Part shown: piece after piece, positions 8,286 through 16,924 of the stretch | How the letters are laid out: the number at the start of each line of letters is the position of its first letter | Position numbering within the stretch: position 1 is the stretch's first letter | DNA from: Anaerolineales bacterium | Lineage (GTDB): Bacteria; Chloroflexota; Anaerolineae; Anaerolineales; Villigracilaceae | NCBI GenBank assembly: GCA_023382595.1 | Contig: JAHDWB010000002.1 | Location: 372,001-436,000 of the forward strand | Direction of reading: 5' to 3' | DNA length: 64,000 nt | The notes under the pieces: generated by a model | Database searches by the model: none | What the model saw: the letters and a program-made list of their open reading frames with translations, nothing else | Told to the model about the DNA's origin: nothing | Program-made: the position numbers and the translations under genes

Positions 8286-9971
8286 ATGAAAAACGTGTAC
8301 GATCTGAAATCCGTAAAATTGCCGTATCTCTCTGGCGGAACGTTGAAGTTGTTCGCATCGCTTGTCGAAGGTCCATTACGCGGACTGCTCACGCCGTCGC
8401 TGTTCGAGAGCGCAGGTATCAATTGGCTGAGGAAGCAGAACTTTGAGGAGCCTCCCACATATTATCCGATCCACCACACAGGCGGACCGCACAGGGAAGC
8501 GGCGGCAGTCCCAGCAAACGAACTTCCGCGCGCGGCGGGCAAATCCAATGGGTTTCAATTCGCGAGCGCGTTCGATTTCGCGGACACCTATCGAAATGGA
8601 ACGACCACGCCTGAAGAAGTCGCGCAAAAAGTATTGGACGCCATCCAAGCCAGCGACACGGGAGACAAACCGCTGCGGGCGTTCATTGCCGTAAGCCGCG
8701 ATGACGTGATGCGTCAGGCGCATGAATCAACCGAGCGCTTCAAGGCGGGCAAACCGCTCGGCATGTTCGATGGCGTGCCTGTGGCGGTCAAGGACGAAAT
8801 GGACATGCTGCCATATCCCACCACGGTTGGCACCGCGTTTTTGGGCAAGACTCCCTTCAAGGAGGATTCAACCGTTGCGGCGCGGTTGCGGAATGCTGGC
8901 GCGCTTCTGGTCGGCAAGACGAACATGCATGAGATCGGCATCAACGTCTTCGGTCTCAACCCGCATCACGGCACGACGCGCAACCCGTACAACTCGGATC
9001 ATTTCACGGGCGGGAGCTCGAGCGGCTCGGCAACCGCCGTCGCAGCGGGACTCGTCCCTATCGCCATCGGCGCGGATGCGGGCGGCTCGATCCGCATCCC
9101 TGCTTCCTTCTGCGGATTGGTCGGATTGAAAGCCACCTTTGGACGCATCAGTGAGCACGGCGCGTTCCCACTGGATTGGAGCATCGCTCATATCGGACCT
9201 CTAGCCTGGTCCGCCGCCGATGCGGCATTGACCTACGCCCTGATCTCTGGTCCCGACCCGAAAGACCCGGCGTCATTGCATCAGCCATTGCCTTCGCTGA
9301 AAGGCTGGGACGACCTGAATTTCAAAGGACTCAAACTCGGCGTGTACTGGGACTGGTTCCGGCACGCGGATGCAGAGATCGTTGCGGCATGTGAAGCGAT
9401 GCTCAAGGAATACGAAAAGATGGGCTGTGAGATCGTGGAGATCGTCATCCCCAATCTCGAGGCGAACCGCGTCGCCCACAGCGTGACCATTCTGACGGAG
9501 ATGGCTCAGGCAATGCACGCGACCTATGACGAACATCACAAGGAGCATGCGCTTGACGTGCGGATCAATCTTGCCATGGCGCGTCAACTCTCCGCCACCG
9601 ATTACATCGCCGCACAGCGCGTCCGCACGCGGATGATGAATCACTTCAACAATGTTTTCCAGCAAGTGGATATGATCCTTACCCCGTCCACGGGCATCGC
9701 TGCGCCGGAGATCAAAAAAGGCGCACTGCCCGACGGCGAATCAGACCTGACGACCACCGTCGAGATCATGCGCTTCGTCACCGCTGCAAATTTCACAGGT
9801 CTACCCGCCATCTCTTTCCCGGTTGGATATACCCAAAAGGGATTGCCGATCGGAATGCAGGTCATGGGCAGGGCATGGGATGAGGTCAACCTGCTGCGCA
9901 TGGCGCTCGTCGCCGAACAGGTGGTGGAGCGGAGAGAGCCGCAGATTAATTACAAAGTTTTGAGTGTATGA
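8286..9971 (+). CDS. Amidase (amidase-signature family)
   Basis: The 561-residue protein carries the Ser-cisSer-Lys triad of the amidase-signature family: Lys169 in VAVKDE, a Ser in GGSSSGS (about 244), and Ser268 in ADAGGSIRIPA. These enzymes hydrolyse amides to acids and ammonia, or act as GatA in tRNA amidation. A GatA role is unlikely given the unusual 90-residue N-terminal extension and the absence of gatB/C nearby. A GAGG ribosome-binding site precedes the ATG. The physiological amide is unknown. Confidence 0.88.
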   Translation: MKNVYDLKSVKLPYLSGGTLKLFASLVEGPLRGLLTPSLFESAGINWLRKQNFEEPPTYYPIHHTGGPHREAAAVPANELPRAAGKSNGFQFASAFDFADTYRNGTTTPEEVAQKVLDAIQASDTGDKPLRAFIAVSRDDVMRQAHESTERFKAGKPLGMFDGVPVAVKDEMDMLPYPTTVGTAFLGKTPFKEDSTVAARLRNAGALLVGKTNMHEIGINVFGLNPHHGTTRNPYNSDHFTGGSSSGSATAVAAGLVPIAIGADAGGSIRIPASFCGLVGLKATFGRISEHGAFPLDWSIAHIGPLAWSAADAALTYALISGPDPKDPASLHQPLPSLKGWDDLNFKGLKLGVYWDWFRHADAEIVAACEAMLKEYEKMGCEIVEIVIPNLEANRVAHSVTILTEMAQAMHATYDEHHKEHALDVRINLAMARQLSATDYIAAQRVRTRMMNHFNNVFQQVDMILTPSTGIAAPEIKKGALPDGESDLTTTVEIMRFVTAANFTGLPAISFPVGYTQKGLPIGMQVMGRAWDEVNLLRMALVAEQVVERREPQINYKVLSV

Positions 9972-10014
9972 ACGGAAATATCTCCAATTCATGTTTACAC
10001 GTAAGGAGACGAAG

Positions 10015-10437
10015 ATGGCAAAACAGGCTGAATTGAAAACCAAACAGACTGAAGCAAGCGTGGATGATTTCCTGAATGCGATCCCAAATGAGCAGACCCG
10101 CAAAGACTGCTTCGAGATCGCAAAAATCATGAAACAGGCAACCAGGTCCGAGCCGAAGATGTGGGGAACGAGCATCGTGGGATTTGGAAGCTACCATTAC
10201 AAGGGCGCCAGCGGACGCGAAGGCGACTGGATGCTGACCGGCTTTTCACCGCGCAAGCAAAACCTGACACTATATATCATGGCAGGCTTTGACCGCTACG
10301 AAGCATTGTTGAAAAAACTGGGAAAATTTTCCACGGGCAAATCCTGCTTGTACATCAAAAAACTTGCGGATGTGGACAAGAAGGTACTTAAAGAGCTTGT
10401 TACTGAATCGGTAAAGGTCATGAAAAGAACGGCATGA
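10015..10437 (+). CDS. DUF1801 (YdhG-like) protein
   Basis: The 140-residue product shows the DUF1801 pattern: VDDFLNAIPNEQTRKDCFEI, PKMWGTSIVGFGSYHYK, and a C-terminal KSCLYIKKLADVDKKVLKELV. The fold is small alpha/beta; no activity is established. ATG 10015 is preceded by AAGGAG. Its stop overlaps the next ATG (ATGA), pointing to coupling with the methyltransferase. Confidence 0.85.
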   Translation: MAKQAELKTKQTEASVDDFLNAIPNEQTRKDCFEIAKIMKQATRSEPKMWGTSIVGFGSYHYKGASGREGDWMLTGFSPRKQNLTLYIMAGFDRYEALLKKLGKFSTGKSCLYIKKLADVDKKVLKELVTESVKVMKRTA

Positions 10438-11168
10438 CCGTACAAAAGGATCCCGAAGGTTTCGAGCGTAAAACCCTGCATGCGTTCGCCAGTTTCGCCA
10501 ACAAGGTCATACTGGAGATCGGCTGCGGCGAAGGACGTTTGACATGGAAGTACGCCTCATCTGCCAGGCAGGTCATTGCGTTCGACCCTGATCATGATTC
10601 GCTGCGCATCGCCCGCGTCGATTGCCCTGCAGATCTACGCGAACACGTCCATTTTGCGGACGCGGATGCAAGGCATATCCCCGTCCCGAAAGAGACTTTC
10701 GATATCGCCATACTCGCCTGGTCGCTTTGATGAATGGAACACGCGAGCATGGTCCATGCTCTGGATGAGATTCAAAGAACACTAAAGCCGAGCGGGGTAC
10801 TGCTTGACTTGCGCCCTGTCGAGGACAACTGGCAGGTGGAAGTGGTTTCGTCCACGGGCTGGCAGGTTGCGGGTAGATTGAGCGATCTGCCTGCGGCGGT
10901 GAGAGATGACGATGCGGCGTTCCATGCCATGCGGGAGGCGGAGTCCAACGGGTGGTACATCAAGGAAAAAGAAAAAGAGTTCGATTTTTTCTATTATTGG
11001 GACACGCCCTCGGAGATGAAGGAGTTTATGGAAAGCGAATGGGAGGATTTCGAAAAACTGGAGGAGAGTGTATATCGCAAAACGAGTTCGCTGTGGGTTT
11101 CAGCGGGCGGGGATGCGCGCGTGCGGGTACGAGTCAAAATGCTTATTACGCTGTGGAACAAGTTATAA
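10434..11168 (+). CDS. Class I SAM-dependent methyltransferase interrupted by two adjacent in-frame UGA codons (candidate selenoprotein or broken gene)
   Basis: Read through, the frame gives 244 residues, a normal length for the family. Motif I is VILEIGCGEG (26-35) and the acidic SAM-ribose residue is in VIAFDPD. Codons 99-100 (10728-10733) are TGA TGA, directly after ILAWSL, the end of the motif IV strand. The same frame continues without any shift into MVHALDEIQRTLKPSGVLLDLRP, the next expected part of the fold, and reaches a normal stop at 11168. The downstream part has an ATG right after the stops but no ribosome-binding site. Readings: tandem selenocysteine at a Cys-Cys position, two nonsense changes or read errors, or termination-reinitiation. 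The methyl acceptor is unknown. Confidence 0.6.
10745..10761 (+). promoter_or_regulatory. SECIS-like hairpin just after the UGA pair
   Basis: GAGCAT-GGTCC-ATGCTC forms a perfect 6-bp stem with a GGTC-containing apical loop. The loop starts 20 bases after the first UGA and 17 after the second. Bacterial SECIS elements, such as that of E. coli fdhF, sit at about this distance and carry a GGUC loop. The bulged U of the E. coli element is not obvious here. It is a candidate only. Confidence 0.35.
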
Positions 11169-11200
11169 TTTTATGAAATTCATGTAAACTGGGAGCATCC

Positions 11201-12520
11201 ATGTGCGACACCCTCATCGCCACAAAATTAGCTGCCAAGGACGGAGTCGCTGTCTTTGGAAAGAATTCAGACCGCCCGCCGAACGAAGGGCAGTCGATGG
11301 TGTATTTTCCCGCCGCAACATATCCAGCGGGAAGCAAAGTAAAATGCACATATATCGAGATCCCTCAGGTTAAAGAAACGCACGCCGTTCTGCTCTCCAA
11401 GCCGTTCTGGATGTGGGGCGGGGAAATGGGCATCAACGAACACGGCTTGGTGATCGGAAACGAAGCGATCTATTCCAAAATCCCCGCGAACAAGGAACCT
11501 GCACTGCTCGGCATGGACATGCTGCGCGCCGCGCTTGAGCGCGCCGCCACTCCGCGCGAGGCGATTGACGTCATCGTGGCGTTGCTCGAAGAATTCGGTC
11601 AGGGCGGAAACTGTTATTCGCACGGCAACGAGATGTATTATCACAACAGTTTCCTGATAGCCAACGCAGACGATGCGTGGGTGCTTGAAACCGTCGATAA
11701 ACAATGGGCGGCACGGCAGGTCAAGGATGTGTACACCATTTCCAATTGCCTGACCATCGGAAACCAATACGATCTTGCATCCAGCGATTTGGTTGACCTT
11801 GCCATTCGAAAAGGGATGACCAAATCGAAGAATCAGTTCCAGTTCGCCAGCGATTACTCCGACTTCCTTTTCACAACCTTTGCCGACGGGCGTTCGCGCC
11901 GCCAGACCACCATCACCGCGCTCGATGCGCAAAAAGGAAAGATCGGCATCGAGACCATGATCGCAACGCTCCGTCACCACAACGACGAAATTTTCGATCC
12001 CAAAAAAGGCATCACCGGTGCGGATGTGTGCATGCATGCGGGCTTCGGTCCGGTTCGCATCAGCCAGAGCACGGCATCCATAGCCGCCTATTTGGACAAG
12101 AACAACCCGCTCATTTTCGCCACCGGGACATCCGCCCCGTGTACGAGCATCTTCAAACCCTTCTGGATGGATTGCGCGTCCTTCCTGACCGATGAACCTG
12201 TTCCGACCTCCCAGGCGGACTCCAACTCCCTGTTCTGGTCCCATGAACGCCTGCACCGCGCCACGTTGCTCAATTATCCCGAACGCATCAAAACCTACGC
12301 ATCCGACCGCGATACGCTGGAGAGAAAGTTCATCGAAGGCGCTCTGAAACTACACAACTCTCCCGCAAAGGAACGCGAGAAATTCTCCATGCAATGTCTG
12401 GCAGAAAGCCGCGCTGCCGAAGCCGAGTGGCTCAAGCGCGTGGAAACTGTTCCCACAAAACGATCGCTCCTTTTCTCAATGGCATGGAACGGTTTTAATA
12501 AGAAGGCTGGAACAAACTAG
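11201..12520 (+). CDS. Secernin-like C69/NTN-hydrolase family peptidase
   Basis: The 439-residue protein begins MCDTLIATKLAAKDGVAVFGKNSDR, the hallmark of the C69 dipeptidase/secernin group. In these the Cys at position 2 becomes the N-terminal nucleophile after Met removal. MGINEHGLVIGNEAI and YTISNCLTIGNQYDL are further conserved segments. It probably hydrolyses a peptide or amide bond, perhaps of a dipeptide. There is no signal peptide, so it is likely cytoplasmic. It is separated by 32 bases from the methyltransferase gene. Confidence 0.85.
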   Translation: MCDTLIATKLAAKDGVAVFGKNSDRPPNEGQSMVYFPAATYPAGSKVKCTYIEIPQVKETHAVLLSKPFWMWGGEMGINEHGLVIGNEAIYSKIPANKEPALLGMDMLRAALERAATPREAIDVIVALLEEFGQGGNCYSHGNEMYYHNSFLIANADDAWVLETVDKQWAARQVKDVYTISNCLTIGNQYDLASSDLVDLAIRKGMTKSKNQFQFASDYSDFLFTTFADGRSRRQTTITALDAQKGKIGIETMIATLRHHNDEIFDPKKGITGADVCMHAGFGPVRISQSTASIAAYLDKNNPLIFATGTSAPCTSIFKPFWMDCASFLTDEPVPTSQADSNSLFWSHERLHRATLLNYPERIKTYASDRDTLERKFIEGALKLHNSPAKEREKFSMQCLAESRAAEAEWLKRVETVPTKRSLLFSMAWNGFNKKAGTN

Positions 12521-12571
12521 GATCCGCCACCCATCCTCCAAGCGTGATCGTCGTCGGAAAATAAAGAAAGC

Positions 12572-13213
12572 ATGGAAATACAAAAAAGATCGACAAGGAT
12601 CTGGGTTATTGTTGGGGGCATCCTGTTGCTCTGCCTTTGCCTGGCGGCGATCGTCGTTGGAGGAGCGAGCATATTTCTCTATTTATCGCCCACAACTTCT
12701 ATTAATTCCACTTCATCGCCTGCCGCTCCCGATCTCAACGCCCTTGCCACCGCGCAGGAAATGAACGCCCTCTCGGAACCGCTTGGTATCATCGAATGGA
12801 AATTGACACAGGAAATACCCGGTGAAAACCGGGTTTGCCGCGCCTTCAATGGTCAAAGTTGGAGCGAAACGCCCAATGAAGGCATGAACTGTATCTACAA
12901 CGCATTTCCGGGATCGACCATGGAGGATGTGGTCACTTCATTTTTCTCCGATGGTCAATTTTTTGAGAATGAAAGACCGGTCGCTTCGAGTTTGAATATT
13001 GAATATGATCATGTTGTGTATATTGGAGAACATCCGAATGCCCATACCGTCATTGACCTGCTCATCTTGAAGGATGGGCAGGTGTATTGGGTAAGTGTCA
13101 GTGTGGGAACACCTGCAGAGGAGACGCCGGAAGTGGTGTATCAAAGTTACAATGGCGCACTTGAAGTATTCCTTTACGAAGTGATCAAGATCAATCTGAG
13201 CCGCAGTCAATGA
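12572..13213 (+). CDS. Single-span membrane protein of unknown function
   Basis: A 213-residue protein with one N-terminal transmembrane segment (about residues 10-38, WVIVGGILLLCLCLAAIVV). A Ser/Thr/Pro-rich linker follows, then an extracytoplasmic globular domain of about 140 residues containing two Cys (VCRAF, MNCIY) that could form a disulfide. I do not recognise the family. Its stop overlaps the start of the next gene by four bases (ATGA), suggesting coupled translation. Only a weak purine-rich ribosome-binding site is visible. Confidence 0.65.
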   Translation: MEIQKRSTRIWVIVGGILLLCLCLAAIVVGGASIFLYLSPTTSINSTSSPAAPDLNALATAQEMNALSEPLGIIEWKLTQEIPGENRVCRAFNGQSWSETPNEGMNCIYNAFPGSTMEDVVTSFFSDGQFFENERPVASSLNIEYDHVVYIGEHPNAHTVIDLLILKDGQVYWVSVSVGTPAEETPEVVYQSYNGALEVFLYEVIKINLSRSQ

Positions 13214-13536
13214 AAAATACCTGGCATTCCCTTCCGCTCGGCGATGGCATGACCGCAGATGAACCATCCGAGGAGATACGCACAGCATTTCGGGCGGCGT
13301 TTGCTTCTGCAGGCAAACCATCGGATATGGCGGTCTTTACACGCCACGAATCAGGGCGTTTGCATTGCGAGGTGGTCGCGTATTTCTCGCCGTCTGCGGC
13401 AGGGTTGGCGCGGCTTTTCGAAGCAGAATCATGTCAAAGACCGTCGCGAGGCGGATTGGGATTGCTGGCAGGAGATGAAAGCAGCTGGTCCATCCTTTTC
13501 CCTGAAAATGAAGATCAGCCTCCATTCGAAGGCTGA
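13210..13536 (+). CDS. Hypothetical 108-residue protein
   Basis: This small soluble protein has no signal peptide or membrane segment. It starts MKNTWHSLPLGDGMTADEPSEEIRTAF and contains ACETGACxx-free, mixed alpha/beta-looking sequence without a motif I recognise. The ATGA overlap with the preceding membrane-protein gene and matching codon usage support it as real. It ends 42 bases before the convergent proline dehydrogenase gene. Confidence 0.55.
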   Translation: MKNTWHSLPLGDGMTADEPSEEIRTAFRAAFASAGKPSDMAVFTRHESGRLHCEVVAYFSPSAAGLARLFEAESCQRPSRGGLGLLAGDESSWSILFPENEDQPPFEG

Positions 13537-13578
13537 TCCATCATAAAGGTTTGGGGGACAACTCCCCGATTCGAAAAT

Positions 13579-14538
13579 CTACCCCTTAAAGAAGTTCGAA
13601 ATAAAGAACCAGATATTGGCGGGACGCTCCGCAAGGCGGCGCATAAAGTATGGATACCAATGCGTGCCGAATGGGACGTACACGCGCACAGGATAACCAT
13701 CCTTGACAAGTTGTTCCTGTAGATCGCGCCGGATGCCATACAGCATTTGGAGTTCCAAGCCGTTCTTTGGCAAACCAACCTTTTGAGCATAACTCTTTGC
13801 AAAGGCGATGCGCTTCTCGTCGTGCGTGGCAATGGCGGGAATGGGCGGAAAACGCCCGTCGTCGCTAAGTTGGGATTGAGTGGCAAGGGCGGTATCGATG
13901 AGTATTTTTGAAAGCAGGTCAAAGTTGGCATCCACGTCCGCTTTTTTGGGGAAGGCTTTGTCAGGCGGTTCGCGGTACGCACCCTTCACCAAGCGGATGC
14001 GCGTGGCTTCCTGCATCATGCGGCGCGTATCCGCCTCAGCGCGATACAAATAGGATTGCACTGCCATGCCAACGTTATCGTATCCCTTTTCAAGCATGGA
14101 GTAATAGAGATTGATGGTCTTGTCGGTGTAAGGAGTGTCTTCGATGTCGATGCGGATGAAGGTCTTGTTCTGACGCGCGCGGGCGAGGATGCGCTCCAGG
14201 TTTTCGGCGCACAGAGTCTCATCCAATCCCAAGCCGATCTGGGTCAACTTGATGGAGACATTGCCTCGCAGGGACGGATCGGTCCCGAGCGCGTCCAATG
14301 TGGCGAAGATGTCATCCGTAGCCTGCTGCGCCTCTTCGGGCGTGCTGGTATGTTCCCCGAGATGATCGAGCGTGGCATTTATCCCCTTGGCGTTCAATTC
14401 GCGCACGCTTCGTACAGCGTCTTCCAATTTGGTTCCAGCAACAAAACGGGATGCGGTGCGCCAGGCAAATCCCCAACTTGTGACCAGTTTCTGCGCCCAG
14501 GCGGCTTTGGACAGGTAGATGAGTAATGAGCGGAGCAT
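13579..14538 (-). CDS. Proline dehydrogenase (stand-alone)
   Basis: The roughly 319-residue protein fits the (beta-alpha)8 monofunctional PRODH group. Conserved segments are SIKLTQIGLGLD, FIRIDIEDTPYTD, MAVQSYLYRAEAD, IRLVKGAYREP, ATHDEKR, LELQMLYGIR and YVPFGTHWYPYFMRRLAERPAN, the last containing the proline/FAD-binding arginines. It oxidises proline to pyrroline-5-carboxylate with FAD. The ATG at 14538 has AAGG at better spacing than the one two codons upstream (14544). It diverges from the beta-lactamase-fold gene. Confidence 0.93.
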   Translation of the reverse strand: MLRSLLIYLSKAAWAQKLVTSWGFAWRTASRFVAGTKLEDAVRSVRELNAKGINATLDHLGEHTSTPEEAQQATDDIFATLDALGTDPSLRGNVSIKLTQIGLGLDETLCAENLERILARARQNKTFIRIDIEDTPYTDKTINLYYSMLEKGYDNVGMAVQSYLYRAEADTRRMMQEATRIRLVKGAYREPPDKAFPKKADVDANFDLLSKILIDTALATQSQLSDDGRFPPIPAIATHDEKRIAFAKSYAQKVGLPKNGLELQMLYGIRRDLQEQLVKDGYPVRVYVPFGTHWYPYFMRRLAERPANIWFFISNFFKG

Positions 14539-14647
14539 ATCCATCCTTTTGATGAGATGTATTAATCCGGTACTAATTCTAGCACATGCGCCCCATTTCC
14601 GTATGTTATACTTTTTGCGTGATTTTTGTCATGTCTTCGGAGGCAGT

Positions 14648-16144
14648 TTGAGAAACCGAAATACCAATATCATCCTTCGGGGCGTGTCAATTTTATTCCT
14701 GACCGCCGCGCTTATCCTCACAATTACATCCCTGATCGCCTACAGCCGCCAGAGAAACAGCTACCCCACCGGCATGACCATTGCCGGCGTGCCCGTTGGC
14801 GGCTTGTCGCCCGCGCAAGCGTCGCAGCGCCTGCTGGAAGTGTACACATCGCCGGTGGAGATCCGCTACGACAATGCCATCGTCCACATCGATCCCGGCA
14901 CGGTCGGCTTTCAGATCGACGTGGAAACCATGCTCGCCGCCGCCGACCTGACCCGCACGGGCGGTTCATTCTGGGGCGGATTCTGGGATTTCATCTGGAA
15001 TCGTTCCCCCGCTGAGAGTCAGATTCCATTAAGCGCTTCCATTTCAGAAGAACGTTTGCGCGAATTCCTGCAAAACGAGATTTCCTCGCGCTACGACCAG
15101 CCGCCCGAACCCGCGCAGCCGGTTCCCGGCGGGACCTCTTTCCTGGCTGGCGCTCCCGGTCAGACTCTCGACCTTGACCGTGCCGTCCTGCTCATTACCG
15201 ACGCTTTACGCTCCCCATCGAGCCGTTCGGTAGCACTTTCCTTTACGCGCAGTGCCGCCGCCAGACCCACCATCGAAAATCTTGAGATCCTGCTCAAGCA
15301 GATCGTCACCACCTCCAATTTTGACGGCTTGATCGGTTTTTACATGATGGACCTACAGACCGGGCAGGAGATTCATTTCACGATGAACAACAAGCAGGAG
15401 ATCCCATCCGAGCCGGACCTTGCCTTCACAGCATCCAGCACCATCAAGGTTCCAGTCGTGGCATCCTACCTGATCAACCAGGGCAGTGATCTCGATCCCG
15501 TCACTGCCGATGTAATCCTGCGCACGCTGGGCAGGTCAGACAACTCCGCCACCGACCTTGTGCTTGAGCGCATCGACCCGTTCAACGGTCCGTTGATCGT
15601 GACGCGGGACATGGAAGCCATCGGCTTGGAAAGCACTTTCCTTGGCGGCATGTTCTATCTCGGCGCGCCGAATCTGCTGCCCGGACGTATCACCCCCGGC
15701 AACTCACGCACAGACATTTCCACCTCGCCCGATTCCTATTCGCAGACCACGCCTTCTGAAATGGGCATCCTGCTGGCGGATATTTATCATTGCGCCCAGA
15801 ATGGCGGCGGCGCGTTGATCGCCGCATTTCCAGACAAGATCAACCCGGCAACCTGCCAACTGTTGATCGATTTCATGGCACAGGACAAACTTGGCGCGCT
15901 CATCCAGGGCGGCGTACCGGATGGGACCTTCGTACCGCACAAGCATGGATATGTCCTGTCGCCCCGCGACGGCGTGATGCACGACACCAGCGACGTCGGC
16001 ATTGTGTATTCCCCCGGCGGGAATTTCGTGCTGTCCATTTATACCTATCACCCGGTGCAGAATATCTGGGACATCACCAATCCGCTTTTCGTGAGGCTTA
16101 CGGAGGCGGTGTACAACTACTTCAACATCACGGTCCAATCATGA
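14648..16144 (+). CDS. Membrane-anchored serine beta-lactamase/penicillin-binding-fold protein
   Basis: With a TTG start preceded by GGAGG, the protein has 498 residues. It has one N-terminal transmembrane segment (about 8-30), a VanW/YoaR-like substrate-grip region around 35-100, and a class A beta-lactamase-like domain from about 210. Active-site motifs are STIK (264-267, the SxxK pair), SDN (297-299) and KHG in place of KTG. This could be a penicillin-interacting hydrolase or transpeptidase facing the envelope, or a degenerate binding protein. An upstream ATG at 14519 would overlap the divergent gene and has no ribosome-binding site. Confidence 0.82.
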   Translation: MRNRNTNIILRGVSILFLTAALILTITSLIAYSRQRNSYPTGMTIAGVPVGGLSPAQASQRLLEVYTSPVEIRYDNAIVHIDPGTVGFQIDVETMLAAADLTRTGGSFWGGFWDFIWNRSPAESQIPLSASISEERLREFLQNEISSRYDQPPEPAQPVPGGTSFLAGAPGQTLDLDRAVLLITDALRSPSSRSVALSFTRSAAARPTIENLEILLKQIVTTSNFDGLIGFYMMDLQTGQEIHFTMNNKQEIPSEPDLAFTASSTIKVPVVASYLINQGSDLDPVTADVILRTLGRSDNSATDLVLERIDPFNGPLIVTRDMEAIGLESTFLGGMFYLGAPNLLPGRITPGNSRTDISTSPDSYSQTTPSEMGILLADIYHCAQNGGGALIAAFPDKINPATCQLLIDFMAQDKLGALIQGGVPDGTFVPHKHGYVLSPRDGVMHDTSDVGIVYSPGGNFVLSIYTYHPVQNIWDITNPLFVRLTEAVYNYFNITVQS

Positions 16145-16148
16145 CCAG

Positions 16149-16192
16149 ACAACCCGTTTTCTGTCAAAAGCATGAAAACGGGTTGTTTTTTT
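16149..16192 (+). terminator. Terminator after the beta-lactamase-fold gene
   Basis: ACAACCCGTTTTC pairs with GAAAACGGGTTGT across a short loop and is followed by seven T. It starts a few bases after the stop codon. Confidence 0.85.
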
Positions 16193-16216
16193 GATACTTC
16201 GTATATAATTCAACCC

Positions 16217-16918
16217 ATGAGCGCATCGCTGGGACTTTACCGCCTGCAACAAGTGGACCGTCAGATGGATCGTGCCCTTGCGCAACTGGAGACCATCCGC
16301 AAGACGCTGGAGAACGATGCCGAGCTAAAATCTGCGCTTGCCCGCCACGAAACAGCACAGTCCGAAAACCACCGCGCGCTCCATGAAATGAAGAATGCCG
16401 AAGCCGAAGTGGATGCGCAAAAGATCAAGATCGAACAAGCCGAGTCCAGCCTGTATGGCGGGAACGTGAAAAACCCCAAGGAATTACAAGACCTGCAAAA
16501 AGAGGTCGCATCGCTGAAAAAACATCTCGGTACGCTCGAAGAACGGCAATTGGAGTCCATGCTCAAAGCTGAATCCGCTGAAAACGAATTGCAGGAAGCA
16601 AAGACCGCGCTCGAACTCATGCAGGCGCGGCTTGGCAATGAGCACAAAAAATTGATCGACGAACGATCATCGCTTGCAAAACAGTTGGAGAGCCTGACAG
16701 AAGAGCGTGAGGCTGCACTTGCCCCCATCGATGCCGCGCTGCTTCAATCATATGAATACCTCCGCCAGCAAAAACGCGGTGTGGCAGTCACCGACGTTGA
16801 CGATGGAGCCTGCGCATCCTGCGGCACTACGATCAATGCGGCGCTCCAACAGAACGCACGCTCCCAAAAGCAGCTTGCCCACTGTCCTTCATGCGGACGC
16901 ATCCTGTTTGCAAATTAA
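16217..16918 (+). CDS. Coiled-coil protein with C4 zinc ribbon (CdsZ/DUF164-like)
   Basis: A 233-residue protein with a long coiled coil from about residue 10 to 180. It ends in a zinc ribbon with Cys199, Cys202, Cys223 and Cys226 (CASCG and CPSCG). The layout is that of the widespread family with a long helical hairpin and terminal C4 zinc ribbon, suggested to bind nucleic acid or act in chromosome/RNA processes; the role is not settled. An upstream in-frame ATG lies within the preceding terminator, so 16217 is preferred. It is followed 6 bases later by the NACHT gene. Confidence 0.82.
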   Translation: MSASLGLYRLQQVDRQMDRALAQLETIRKTLENDAELKSALARHETAQSENHRALHEMKNAEAEVDAQKIKIEQAESSLYGGNVKNPKELQDLQKEVASLKKHLGTLEERQLESMLKAESAENELQEAKTALELMQARLGNEHKKLIDERSSLAKQLESLTEEREAALAPIDAALLQSYEYLRQQKRGVAVTDVDDGACASCGTTINAALQQNARSQKQLAHCPSCGRILFAN

Positions 16919-16924
16919 ACATCC

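Noticed and set aside
11267-12256. 329-codon open frame antisense to the secernin-like gene
   Set aside because: The plus-strand gene is well supported. The antisense product has low-complexity, shadow-type composition.
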